Of a stretch of DNA of 18,572 nucleotides, positions 1 to 7,766 are shown piece by piece; positions within the stretch are counted from its first letter, which is position 1; each line of letters starts with the position of its first letter. A model generated the notes under the pieces. That model saw only the letters and a list, made by a program, of their open reading frames with translations. It was not told the DNA's origin and made no database searches. The translations under genes were made by a program, and so were the position numbers. This DNA comes from Nitrospirota bacterium (GTDB taxonomy: Bacteria > Nitrospirota > Nitrospiria > Nitrospirales > UBA8639): positions 1 to 18,572 of the forward strand of contig JAOUNC010000010.1 in assembly GCA_029881175.1 (NCBI GenBank), written 5' to 3'.

Positions 1-101
1 GGCTTTTTTTTATGGCATGGTGAAAAATGCAGTCCACAATTGCAAGCGATGGGAAAAGCCTCTGGCAGTTCGGAATCATTGAGTGAATCAGGATTGGGTG
101 T
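1..101 (+). other. Leader upstream of dabA, with possible end of an upstream terminator
   Basis: The window opens with GGC followed by eight T (1-11). This looks like the 3' arm and T-tract of an intrinsic terminator whose other arm is outside the window. The same GGC-plus-T-run pattern ends the hairpin at 3484-3540. A modest Shine-Dalgarno AGGA lies at 90-93, eight bases before the dabA ATG. I could not pick out a convincing -35/-10 pair. Confidence 0.35.
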
Positions 102-3100
102 ATGAATAAAACTGAACCGAACCATTTATCGTTGACTCAACGTGAGCAGCTTCGAAAAATTGTGACCGAGGCCTGTGGGCCAATTGGACCGTATTGGCCC
201 ATGAAAACCTTTGCCTATTACAATCCGTTAAGGGATCTTGAGCACTTTCCGTTTGCGGAGGCTATTGGAAAAGCCCAACATTTACTGGGGGGGCAGGGGT
301 TCCTCCCCCCTGAAGAATATCGAAAATTATTTCATCAAGGTCGAATCACCCAGGCTGCCGTTGCACGAGCTCTTCAACGGGTCGGTCCTCCTCTCCCTTC
401 TCCAGCCACTCTTCAAATTGGTGGCCGCACGATTCACGCAAGAGACATCTGGGGGCTTCATGCCAGGTATGGCCTGGAAGCGATGAACCCGATCCTTCTC
501 AAGTGGACCCTTGAAAACGAGGGGGCGACCGCACGGTTCCGATCCGATCTCCCGGAGGATTCTCAGCAAGTCATCATTGACCAAACGATTCGAGAATGTG
601 AGACATGCCGACATGATCCCGAAGTGGCCTATCTGCACAATCTCTGGAAAAGTTCGTTATCCGCCTTCCACTTGTCTGATCCTTTTTCGGGCGGTCATTC
701 CGTGTCGACTACGAATGTCGGGGGGGATTCTGATTCTTCCAACATGTCGGGCAATGCCATTGTGGTGGAATTGCCTCCAGACCGGACATTGGGTGATTGG
801 TTGGATAGTGTCACAGGAAGCACCCAGGTTGAGGCGATCAACCAGCAACTAGTCAAATGGATTGCCGCATTTGTTGACGAGGGGCTTGCAGGATGGAACA
901 TGCCTTCGCGAGAAAAGGGGTTCTACGCCGCCTGGCGAGAACTGGCCCAAGAGGATTATTCGACCAGGCTCCTAGGCATTGCACATGTTCAACAAAAAAT
1001 TCGTGAACTTCCTGATGATGCGGAGGAGGCATTGTTTCAGCATCTTCAGCGTCTGGACATTCCCAGTGCGCGTTGGCATGAATATCTCTCGCGGCACCTG
1101 GCTCAACTACCGGGATGGGCCGGGATGATTCGTTGGCGTGGAGAGAACCCTGGATATCCCGCACAACAACAGTATCCTATAGATCCGCTGCAATATCTGG
1201 CTGTCCGACTCTTTTATGAATCAGGAATCGTGGACGGATTGTGTGAACGGGAATGGGGAATTAGTGGAACTCTTTCTACACTGGTGGCGCATTGGACCAA
1301 ACACCCGGAGAACTATCAGGCCTTAGGGTTCTTTCAGTCCCATGAAGCCGGTCACCAAATGCATGGTGTGTGTCATAAGGCCTGGCGTCTTTTTCATCTT
1401 TCTCAATTTTTAGAATTACGCCCCATTGAGCTGCACGAATTGTCCTTCACCGAGGCTTCGACTTTAATGGAATGGTTGGACCTCTTCCCCAAGGAGGCTC
1501 ATGGGCCGGTATGGCTTGAAGCCTATGAAGAAGGTTACCGGGATTCTCTTCTGAAGAAGATTATTGAACAGCCAGGAGTGGCTTCGCTGGGTGAGGAACG
1601 TCCTCTGGCGCAAGGGATTTTTTGTATCGATGCTCGATCAGAGTCGTTTCGTCGTCATCTGGAGGACCAGGGGTCATATGAAACATTTGGGTATGCGGGG
1701 TTTTTCGGAGTGCCGATGAGTCATGTGGCATTTGATCGTCACGACCACCTGGCTCTGTGCCCCATTTTGTTGACGCCTAATTCGGAAGTTGTCGAGGTTC
1801 CGCGAGTGGGGCAAGATGAGACGCAGCGGAGCTATTTTTCCGGGACTCGGTGGCATCAACTCAGTCACCATCTGTTTCATGATCTTAAACACAATCCCAT
1901 TGCCTCCTTTATGCTCATTGATGTTCTCGGGATGTTTTTTAGCCTCGGGTTGGTTGGGAAAACGCTGTTTCGAACTACGTTCGATACCCTCAAGAATGGT
2001 GTCCACCACTGGCTTGGAAAGCCCGTTGCCACCTATATTCCGGTTGATCGGTCAAGTGAGGAGATGGAAAAGGGAAGCTCTCCAGGTCAGTTAGCTCATG
2101 GCTTTACTCTTCAAGAGCAAGCTGCTTTTGTGGAAGGTGGATTGCGTGTGATCGGGTTGACGAAAAATTTTGGACGGTTTGTCATGGTGTGTGGCCATGG
2201 AAGTCAGTCCGACAATAATCCCTATTATGCGGCCTTGGACTGTGGAGCCTGTGGCGGAAGCCATGGTGACCCGAATGCTCGCGTGTTTGCCGCGATGGCA
2301 AATAACTTGAACGTTCGAGCAATTTTGAAAGAGCATGGTCTGGCCATCCCAGAGGATACCTGGTTTCTTCCAGCCAAGCACAACACGACCACGGATCGCG
2401 TCACATTGTATGACCTGGTTGATATTCCTCCTAGTCATGGTGAGGATTTAAAACAGTTGATCAAGGATTTGGAACAGGCAGGGACTCATCAGGCCGTGGA
2501 ACGCTGTGGCCGAATTCCCGGTGCGCCGACAGCGGTATCGCCACAAGAGGCCTGGAAACATGTCAGAACACGCAGTATGGATTGGGCCAATTCCCGGCCT
2601 GAATGGGGGTTATCAGGAAATGCGGCTTTTTTGATTGGAAGGCGGGCCCTCACCAAGGAACTGGATTTGGGGGGGAGAGTGTTTTTGCATTCCTACGACC
2701 CTGGCTCAGACCCGGAAGGCAGTCTTCTAGAAAAAATCATGACGGCACCTTTGATCGTGGGGGAACTCATTAATTTGACGTATTATTTTTCGGCGGTGGA
2801 TCCTTGGGCCTATGGGAGTGGGAGTAAGGTCATTCACAACATGGTCGGTGGAATTGGTGTGATGTTAGGGAGCCAAAGTGATTTGCAAAAAGGCCTTCCT
2901 CTTCAATCGGTCAATGACGGGGCGCGACATTATCATGAACCCATGCGTCTGTTAGCGATCATTGAAGCGCCGCCAGATCGAATACGGTCTATCATTCAGA
3001 AGCACAGTCTTCTGCAGCATGTCTTTCATCATCAATGGATGAACTTGGTGGCTTTGGATCCGGACTCCCATGTATTTTCACGGTACCTCCCAAATGCAAC

Positions 3101-3128
3101 TTGGGAACCCGTGACTGCCAATACATGA
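102..3128 (+). CDS. dabA: DabA-type inorganic carbon transporter subunit (DUF2309/UPF0753)
   Basis: This 1008-residue protein belongs to the DabA family (DUF2309/UPF0753), the carbonic-anhydrase-like partner of a proton/cation channel in DAB CO2/bicarbonate accumulation complexes. It is expected at the cytoplasmic face of the inner membrane. The zinc site is visible: C508 and D510 in the CIDARS motif, H699 in CGHGSQSDN, and C714 in DCGACGG. The H-to-C spacing of 15 equals that of the known Halothiobacillus DabA site (C351, D353, H524, C539), and R512 follows as in beta-carbonic anhydrases. The family is mostly soluble and I see only weak hydrophobic stretches (around 605-625). The ATG has AGGA eight bases upstream. 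In the classic arrangement dabB (NuoL-like) is adjacent; here the candidate partner lies 4.6 kb downstream, beyond seven Mrp-type genes. Family assignment is near certain. Coupling to the downstream genes is inferred from position and direction. Confidence 0.95.
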   Translation: MNKTEPNHLSLTQREQLRKIVTEACGPIGPYWPMKTFAYYNPLRDLEHFPFAEAIGKAQHLLGGQGFLPPEEYRKLFHQGRITQAAVARALQRVGPPLPSPATLQIGGRTIHARDIWGLHARYGLEAMNPILLKWTLENEGATARFRSDLPEDSQQVIIDQTIRECETCRHDPEVAYLHNLWKSSLSAFHLSDPFSGGHSVSTTNVGGDSDSSNMSGNAIVVELPPDRTLGDWLDSVTGSTQVEAINQQLVKWIAAFVDEGLAGWNMPSREKGFYAAWRELAQEDYSTRLLGIAHVQQKIRELPDDAEEALFQHLQRLDIPSARWHEYLSRHLAQLPGWAGMIRWRGENPGYPAQQQYPIDPLQYLAVRLFYESGIVDGLCEREWGISGTLSTLVAHWTKHPENYQALGFFQSHEAGHQMHGVCHKAWRLFHLSQFLELRPIELHELSFTEASTLMEWLDLFPKEAHGPVWLEAYEEGYRDSLLKKIIEQPGVASLGEERPLAQGIFCIDARSESFRRHLEDQGSYETFGYAGFFGVPMSHVAFDRHDHLALCPILLTPNSEVVEVPRVGQDETQRSYFSGTRWHQLSHHLFHDLKHNPIASFMLIDVLGMFFSLGLVGKTLFRTTFDTLKNGVHHWLGKPVATYIPVDRSSEEMEKGSSPGQLAHGFTLQEQAAFVEGGLRVIGLTKNFGRFVMVCGHGSQSDNNPYYAALDCGACGGSHGDPNARVFAAMANNLNVRAILKEHGLAIPEDTWFLPAKHNTTTDRVTLYDLVDIPPSHGEDLKQLIKDLEQAGTHQAVERCGRIPGAPTAVSPQEAWKHVRTRSMDWANSRPEWGLSGNAAFLIGRRALTKELDLGGRVFLHSYDPGSDPEGSLLEKIMTAPLIVGELINLTYYFSAVDPWAYGSGSKVIHNMVGGIGVMLGSQSDLQKGLPLQSVNDGARHYHEPMRLLAIIEAPPDRIRSIIQKHSLLQHVFHHQWMNLVALDPDSHVFSRYLPNATWEPVTANT

Positions 3129-3594
3129 CTTGTGAAGCGGAAGAAACGTATGTTGAATCTGAAGAAGCACAGAATTCCTCCTCTTTTCGATAGGAGATTG
3201 TTGTGCATAGGGCTTTCGGTTGCCTCTATAGGGGCAGGTAGCCCCAAGTCAGATGGACATAGGACTCCACCATCATTTTTCCCTTTGCCTCGGAGTTGTG
3301 GATGGAATGTGGTGCTTGGTATAAGTTCAGAGGTCTATGTATTTTGAAAAAGATGAGGCCTCTTTTTAAATCGGCTGGACACCGAGTAGCGAGAGTGGGA
3401 ACATCTGGTTTGCCGAAACAGCATTCATAATGGTTGTAGGGTTTTCAGTTTTTCTGTATTTCAGGATAGGCTGGAGACAGTGCAAGCCAACCAGGTTTTT
3501 TTGAACACCTCATTCGAAAAATCTGTGGTTGGCTTTTTTTGTATCGTGTGGGGTTCATCGGGAAGAGCCCAACATGTTCGGGAGATTGCAGACC
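3129..3594 (+). other. Intergenic region between dabA and mnhE
   Basis: About 465 bases with no convincing gene; the short open frames here have no RBS or recognisable protein. It holds a weak A-stem/T-stem hairpin centred on the palindrome GAGGCCTC (AAAAAGA at 3347-3353, TCTTTTT at 3361-3367). This could act as a bidirectional terminator for dabA. A much stronger hairpin follows at 3484-3535. This is the only long gap between dabA and its downstream partners, so dabA expression may be separated from, or attenuated relative to, the Mrp genes. Confidence 0.5.
3484..3540 (+). terminator. Strong hairpin with T-run: terminator or attenuator ahead of mnhE
   Basis: A perfect 10-bp outer stem is formed by AAGCCAACCA (3484-3493) and TGGTTGGCTT (3526-3535). 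Inside it is a second 9-bp stem, TTTTTTGAA (3497-3505) with TTCGAAAAA (3513-3521), with one G-U pair and a 7-base loop (CACCTCA). The T-run reaches 3540. The hairpin ends only 33-54 bases before the possible mnhE starts, which leaves little room for a separate promoter. A conditional (attenuator-like) role in read-through from dabA is therefore plausible. Function is inferred from structure alone. Confidence 0.6.
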
Positions 3595-4086
3595 ATGAAG
3601 TCGTCTTTTCCGAAACAGTTTATGGCAAAAGGCCTAGCCCTTTTCGGCGTCTGGCTTGTCTTGTCGGGACGCTATGACCTTTTTCATCTGATCATAGGTT
3701 TTATAGTTGCCTGTGGCGTGGCCTGGTTAAATACCGGCTATTCTCATGCTGCCTTTCAGCAATTTCCATGGGTGCGGTCCGTGCTGTATGTCCCTTGGCT
3801 CTTTCTGCGGATTGTTCAGAGTAGTCTGCATTTGACTAAACTCATCCTTACTCGGTCCTTACCCATTCATCCCAAGCTGATTTCCTATCGGTCTCATTTG
3901 CAGCATCAGGGTGCGATCGTGCTGCTGGCGAATTCCGTGACCTTAACCCCTGGCACCATTACGGTGGAACTCAACGGGAACCACTTGTTGGTTCATGCCA
4001 TTGATGAGGTGGCCGCCGAGGATCTCACGAGCGGTCGGATGGAGAGAAAAATTGCCGGAGTGTTTCAGCAGGAGGCGAAGCGGTGA
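3595..4086 (+). CDS. mnhE: Mrp-type antiporter subunit E
   Basis: MnhE/MrpE-family membrane protein of 163 residues from this ATG. It opens with a hydrophobic helix (ALFGVWLVLSG) and has further membrane segments before a C-terminal cytosolic part. That part holds the family signature ANSVTLTPGTITVEL, followed by a small globular tail. MrpE is a small accessory subunit of multisubunit Na+(K+)/H+ antiporters. Two starts are plausible: ATG 3595 (GGAG eight bases upstream) and ATG 3574 (GGAAG eight bases upstream, 170 residues). The shorter form matches usual family length and N-terminus. Its stop overlaps the mnhF start, indicating translational coupling. It is the first gene of a seven-gene tightly packed run to mnhD. 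Confidence 0.88.
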   Translation: MKSSFPKQFMAKGLALFGVWLVLSGRYDLFHLIIGFIVACGVAWLNTGYSHAAFQQFPWVRSVLYVPWLFLRIVQSSLHLTKLILTRSLPIHPKLISYRSHLQHQGAIVLLANSVTLTPGTITVELNGNHLLVHAIDEVAAEDLTSGRMERKIAGVFQQEAKR

Positions 4087-4352
4087 TGACAGAATTTTTT
4101 CTGATGGTGCTAATTGTGCTTTCCCTCCTGATTCTCGTGTATTTGTACCGGGTCATTCAGGGCCCGACGGTTTTTGATCGGGTGTTGGGGCTGAATGGGA
4201 TTTCGACCAAAGCCATTATATTGGTCGTGGTCATGGGCACGGTCTATGATCGTGTGGACATGTTCGTCGATATTTCTACCGGGTATGCCCTTCTGAACTT
4301 GGTCGGGGCCTTTGCTATTGCCAAATTTCTTGAGCAGCGAGGCAACTTGTAA
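4086..4352 (+). CDS. mnhF: Mrp-type antiporter subunit F
   Basis: MnhF/MrpF of 88 residues with three predicted membrane helices. The family signature is clear: YRVIQGPTVFDRVLGLNG near residues 20-38 (the R-GP-x-x-x-DR-x-x-x-x-N pattern), then a helix ending in LVGAFAIAKFLE. The ATG at 4086 shares its A with the mnhE TGA. A GTG one codon earlier (4083) is seven bases from the GGAGG at 4071-4075 and may be the real initiator, adding one Met. MrpF is a core small subunit; in known Mrp structures E, F and G form one end of the assembly. Confidence 0.9.
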   Translation: MTEFFLMVLIVLSLLILVYLYRVIQGPTVFDRVLGLNGISTKAIILVVVMGTVYDRVDMFVDISTGYALLNLVGAFAIAKFLEQRGNL

Positions 4353-4652
4353 ATGGTTATCCTGGCGATTGCGTTTATCCTGGTGGGCCTGTTTTTTCTC
4401 GTGGTTGCGGCGATTGGCACGTTGCGTCTTCCCGATGTGTTTACACGGTCGCATGCGGTTTCCTTGACCGATTCGTTGGGGGCATTTTGTGTGTTGTTTG
4501 GGCTGTCTCTGTATCAGGGGTTTGGTATTAATATGTTAAAGATCCTGGTTGTGCTGGGCTTGCTCTTTCTGCTGAATCCCGTCATTGCCCATGCCACTCT
4601 TCGCGCCGCGTATCGGGTAGGTGTCAAGCCAAAGGCGGAGGAAGACGCATGA
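4353..4652 (+). CDS. mnhG: Mrp-type antiporter subunit G
   Basis: MnhG/MrpG of 99 residues with three membrane helices. The hallmark loop RLPDVFTRSHAVSLTDSLG between the first and second helices matches the family RLPD-x-x-x-R-x-HA pattern. The start ATG follows the mnhF TAA with no gap, and the RBS is weak (GCGAGG inside mnhF), suggesting coupled translation. Its stop overlaps the next start as ATGA. It is a small structural subunit with no catalytic residues expected. Confidence 0.92.
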   Translation: MVILAIAFILVGLFFLVVAAIGTLRLPDVFTRSHAVSLTDSLGAFCVLFGLSLYQGFGINMLKILVVLGLLFLLNPVIAHATLRAAYRVGVKPKAEEDA

Positions 4653-5182
4653 TCTATGCGGTGAATATTGCCCTGCTGTTGCTCTTATTGGTGACGGCAG
4701 CTAGCGCAACGTTTTTGGTGAAGGAATTGATGAGTTCGGTCTTTATCTTGGGCTCATACAGTTTCTTCCTGGCTTTGGTCTGGGCCTGGCTGGGTGCGGT
4801 AGATGTGGCATTTGTGGAGGCAGTGATTGGGGCCGGGTTGGCGACCGTGTTGTTTCTGATTACCTTGTTTGATACGGCTCCAAAAGACAGCCGTCTTCGT
4901 CGTCCACCTCCGCCATTGGCTGGAGTGCTGGGGCTTCCCTTACTGGGCATTCTCCTCTTATTCGCGGCGAATGATCTTTGGCCGTTTGGTGATCCGACCT
5001 CTCCGCCCAACATCCACATTTCTCCGGTGTACCTGCAGCAAAGTTTTGCGGACACGCTGACGCCCAATGTGGTCACATCAGTGCTCATGGACTATCGTGG
5101 GTTTGATACGCTGATTGAAACCGTGGTGATTTTTACCGCCGGGATTGCTTGTGCCTTGCTACTCAGGGAGCCCGGTCGATGA
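4649..5182 (+). CDS. MbhD-MbhE-like protein (stand-alone MrpA C-terminal region, DUF4040)
   Basis: A 177-residue membrane protein equivalent to the C-terminal part of MrpA. Residues about 1-85 are MbhD/DUF4040-like, with the motif D52-x-x-x-x-E57 in AVDVAFVEAVIGAGLAT; D and E here are the family's membrane acidic residues. A proline-rich linker (RRPPPP) follows. The tail from about N140 (NVVTSVLMDYRGFDTLIET) matches the MbhE-like end of MrpA (NVV-x-x-x-L-x-D-x-RGFDT). In canonical Mrp systems these domains are fused to the NuoL-like MrpA; here they are a separate gene and the NuoL-like part is encoded 2.6 kb downstream. GGAGGA lies six bases before the ATG, which overlaps the mnhG stop; its own stop overlaps mnhB. 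Confidence 0.82.
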   Translation: MIYAVNIALLLLLLVTAASATFLVKELMSSVFILGSYSFFLALVWAWLGAVDVAFVEAVIGAGLATVLFLITLFDTAPKDSRLRRPPPPLAGVLGLPLLGILLLFAANDLWPFGDPTSPPNIHISPVYLQQSFADTLTPNVVTSVLMDYRGFDTLIETVVIFTAGIACALLLREPGR

Positions 5183-5628
5183 AACGAATGCACGACAGTC
5201 TGATCGTCCAGACCATGAGTCAGTTGCTCATTCCTCTAGCCCAGTTATTTGCCCTGTATGTCTTGTTCTTCGGTCAGTATGGTCCGGGAGGAGGGTTTGT
5301 GGCTGGCGTGATTTGGACGACGAGCATGATCTTGACCTTTTTAGTGTTCGGGCTGAAGTCCCCCCAGGGGCGCTTCGTAGAAAAGATGCTGCATGGAGAT
5401 GGCCTGGGATTGATTGTTTTTGTCGGTGTCGGCGGTCTCTGTCTCATCGGTGGAGGAGAGTTTTTGAACTATGCCCACCTGGATATTCCAGGTGTAGATG
5501 CTCCTGCACGCCGGTATATTGGAATTCTCTTGGCGCAAATCGGGGTCGCCATTGATGTAGCGGTGACTGGGATCTCTATTGTGCTGAGCCTGGCCTATCA
5601 CGATACTGAACAGGAATATGATGTTTGA
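5179..5628 (+). CDS. mnhB: Mrp-type antiporter subunit B
   Basis: MnhB/MrpB of 149 residues. The signature GQYGPGGGFVAGVI (residues about 33-46) matches the family GHN-x-PGGGF-x-G loop, though His is replaced by Gln and Asn by Tyr. Four membrane helices are evident. The start ATG overlaps the preceding TGA (ATGA), with GGGAG about nine bases upstream; the open frame extends ten codons further back but that would run deep into the previous gene. The 3' end overlaps mnhC by eleven bases. MrpB is a structural/ion-pathway subunit next to the MbhD-like part. Confidence 0.9.
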   Translation: MKRMHDSLIVQTMSQLLIPLAQLFALYVLFFGQYGPGGGFVAGVIWTTSMILTFLVFGLKSPQGRFVEKMLHGDGLGLIVFVGVGGLCLIGGGEFLNYAHLDIPGVDAPARRYIGILLAQIGVAIDVAVTGISIVLSLAYHDTEQEYDV

Positions 5629-5998
5629 GTTGATCCAAGGGTGGCTGCAGCGTCCCAATTACATCGCGTTCGTGCTGTTATTTCTGTGGGGTATTTATAT
5701 CATGGTGACCCGGTATAACCTCGTGAAGAAACTCATCGGGATGTATCTCATGCAAACTAGTGTCATCTTCTTCCTGGTAACGACCAGTGCCAAGCAAGGC
5801 GCCACGGTGCCCATCTTACTGTCCACCACCGAGGCTATTCAGCCTGAAGTTTATACGAATCCTCTTCCTCATGTGTTGACCTTGACGGCCATTGTGGTGG
5901 GGGTCGCCACCCTGGGGGTCTCCTTGGCCCTGGCCGATGCCATTTATAAAAAATACGGCAGCCTGGATGAGGAAGAGATTCTTAAAAGGATGGAATGA
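5618..5998 (+). CDS. mnhC: Mrp-type antiporter subunit C (NuoK homologue)
   Basis: MnhC/MrpC of 126 residues, homologous to complex I subunit NuoK. Three membrane helices are visible. The last carries the conserved NPLPHVLTLTAIVVGVA stretch, matching the family DPLPQALVLTAIVI pattern with Asn for Asp. Two successive ATGs (5618 and 5621) could initiate. The start overlaps mnhB and the stop overlaps mnhD as ATGA. The middle contains YLMQTSVIFF, which fits the NuoK-type second helix. Confidence 0.93.
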   Translation: MMFELIQGWLQRPNYIAFVLLFLWGIYIMVTRYNLVKKLIGMYLMQTSVIFFLVTTSAKQGATVPILLSTTEAIQPEVYTNPLPHVLTLTAIVVGVATLGVSLALADAIYKKYGSLDEEEILKRME

Positions 5999-7464
5999 CG
6001 CGACACCTTCCCGCGATCCTTTTTCTGTTGCCCCTGGTATTAGCCATTTGTCTGCCGCTTATTGGCCTCAAGCACCGGGAATGGTGCCGGCCATTGGCCA
6101 TTACCACCTTGGTCGGAATGGTTCTGGTCTCCGTGGCCAATCTGGCGGGAATTCTTCAAACCGGCACGATTCATTATGCCTTTGGGGGATGGGCCGCCCC
6201 GGTCGGGATTGAGTGGGTGGCTGACGGATTGGCCGGCGTGTTGACAGTCGCCCTTAGCCTTGTTGGTTTGGTGTGTGTCATCTTCCTCAGCTCGGTCTTG
6301 TTTCCCTATCTGGGTAGCCGAATTGTTCCGTTTTATACGCTGGTCTTGCTCTTGATCGCCAGTCTGACCGGGATGGTGTTCGCCGGTGACTTGTTCAATC
6401 TCTTCGTGTTTTTAGAAGTGTCCGCGTTGTGCGCCTATGCCTTGGTGGGATTGGCTGGGGGAAAAGCCCTTTTTGCGGGTTTTCGCTATTTAATTCTGGG
6501 TACCTTTGGCGCCTCATTGTATCTCCTTGGAGTGGGGTACTTGTATGCGGAAACAGGCACGCTCAATATGGCGGACTTGGCCCTGCGGGTACCGCCCTTG
6601 GTTGGGTCAAAGGCTATCGCGGTCGGGGTGTTGTTCATGTTTATTGGGCTGGGGATCAAGATGGCCTTGGTGCCGCTTCACGGGTGGTTGCCGGATGCTT
6701 ATGCCTATGCTCCAGACCGTGTCTCTCCCATGCTGGCCTCGTTAGTGACCAAGGTGGCTTTATATGGATGGATTCGCATTATGTTTTGGGTGCTGGGGGC
6801 GCATGCCGTCGTGTACCAAATTCCCGTTCTGTTTTTAGTGGGATTCTTGGGAGCGGTGGCCGCGTTGATAGGTGCCTTCCTGGCCTTGTCCCAGGAAAAT
6901 ATTAAACGCATGTTTGCCTATGGAGGGCTTTCGCATATCGGGTTGGTTCTGGTGGGGATTAGTCTCGGGAATCAAACTGGATTTGCCGGGGGAGTGTTTT
7001 ATCTTTTGAATGATGCGGTGATGCAAGCTGGGTTGTTTTTCTGGGCAGGGGCCATTATTCATCTATATGGGGTTCGCAATATTGAGGACCTGACGCGATT
7101 GCATGGGGCCCCGGGTTGGATGTCGGTGGCCCTTGTGGTCATTGCCCTTTCGATGATCGGGATTCCTCCAACCGGTGGGTTTTTTGGCAAATGGTATATC
7201 ATTCTTGGCGCGGTGGAAGCGCAGAACTACCTGGCCATTGCGGCGGTGCTTATCGCGACCTTGTTAACGCTCGCCTATTTCCTGAAATTATTTGAACGGG
7301 TGTTTCGTGAAAGGTCGGCTGACCAGCCTCCCCTCATCCGTGAGGTGCCGTTGGCGGTGCGGGTGAGTCTCGGCGCCACATCGGTGGCGGTCATTGTTTT
7401 GGGGCTCATGAGCGATCACATTGTGAGCTTTCTCCTCAAGAACGCGGTTCCACCTGGGCTTTAG
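5995..7464 (+). CDS. mnhD: Mrp-type antiporter subunit D (NuoN/NuoM-like ion channel subunit)
   Basis: A 489-residue proton-antiporter-type (Proton_antipo_M) protein with about 14 membrane helices. The channel residues are present: E141 in the FLEVSALCAYALVG helix, K222 in GLGIKMALVPLHGWLPDAY, and K253 in SLVTKVALYGW. These correspond to the conserved Glu, helix-7 Lys and helix-8 Lys of Mrp D and complex I antiporter subunits. APDRVSPMLASLVTKVALYG is characteristic of the MrpD/MbhH side rather than NuoM. AAAGGA precedes the ATG, which overlaps the mnhC stop. It ends the compact gene run; the next gene is 300 bases away across a repeat element. Confidence 0.92.
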   Translation: MTRHLPAILFLLPLVLAICLPLIGLKHREWCRPLAITTLVGMVLVSVANLAGILQTGTIHYAFGGWAAPVGIEWVADGLAGVLTVALSLVGLVCVIFLSSVLFPYLGSRIVPFYTLVLLLIASLTGMVFAGDLFNLFVFLEVSALCAYALVGLAGGKALFAGFRYLILGTFGASLYLLGVGYLYAETGTLNMADLALRVPPLVGSKAIAVGVLFMFIGLGIKMALVPLHGWLPDAYAYAPDRVSPMLASLVTKVALYGWIRIMFWVLGAHAVVYQIPVLFLVGFLGAVAALIGAFLALSQENIKRMFAYGGLSHIGLVLVGISLGNQTGFAGGVFYLLNDAVMQAGLFFWAGAIIHLYGVRNIEDLTRLHGAPGWMSVALVVIALSMIGIPPTGGFFGKWYIILGAVEAQNYLAIAAVLIATLLTLAYFLKLFERVFRERSADQPPLIREVPLAVRVSLGATSVAVIVLGLMSDHIVSFLLKNAVPPGL

Positions 7465-7496
7465 TGGGATCGGGGTTAAGGTGTGCTTCTGATATA

Positions 7497-7692
7497 GGAA
7501 TGTTGAAAAAAGCCACCAGCGGCGTTCCCTGCCCTCGCCGTAGCGGCTTCGCGCAGGCAGGTCGCCCTTTTGTTGTGCTCACGCACTGGGAGTACGCTCC
7601 GCGCCTCAAAAGGGCTGTGGGCTTTCCTTCGGCATGGCTCAGAACAGGACGGACCCTTCGAAAGGCTCAGGGCATGCTTTTTTGACCATTCC
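7497..7692. repeat. MITE/REP-like inverted-repeat element inserted between mnhD and the nuoL-like gene
   Basis: A 196-bp element with imperfect terminal inverted repeats: GGAATGTTGAAAAAAGC at 7497-7513, and at 7676-7692 a sequence whose reverse complement is GGAATGGTCAAAAAAGC (15 of 17 match). Inside are shorter palindromes: CCTGCC/GGCAGG, and GCCCTTTTG paired with CAAAAGGGC. A CCTTCGAAAGGCTCAGGGC segment resembles a motif I recall as widely dispersed in bacterial genomes. Both outer flanks also carry TTCTGATAT in opposite orientation. A 73-codon open frame inside (7464-7685) is an artefact of the repeat. No transposase is present, so any mobility would depend on another element. The whole gap 7465-7766 contains no gene. 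Confidence 0.65.
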
Positions 7693-7766
7693 CGTTAGCT
7701 GACTGATATCAGAATTTTCCTGGCCCATATGTGGGCTATTATCGAGGATTATTCAACAGGCCCGAT

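Noticed and set aside
3480..3677. 65-codon plus-strand open frame overlapping the mnhE start
   Set aside because: It begins inside the terminator-like hairpin and runs out of frame into mnhE; no RBS.
4654..5088. 144-codon minus-strand open frame
   Set aside because: Antisense to the MbhD/E-like gene, which has clear family motifs and coupled start/stop codons.
7464..7685. 73-codon plus-strand open frame after mnhD
   Set aside because: It lies almost entirely in the inverted-repeat element, has no RBS, and its composition is that of a translated repeat.
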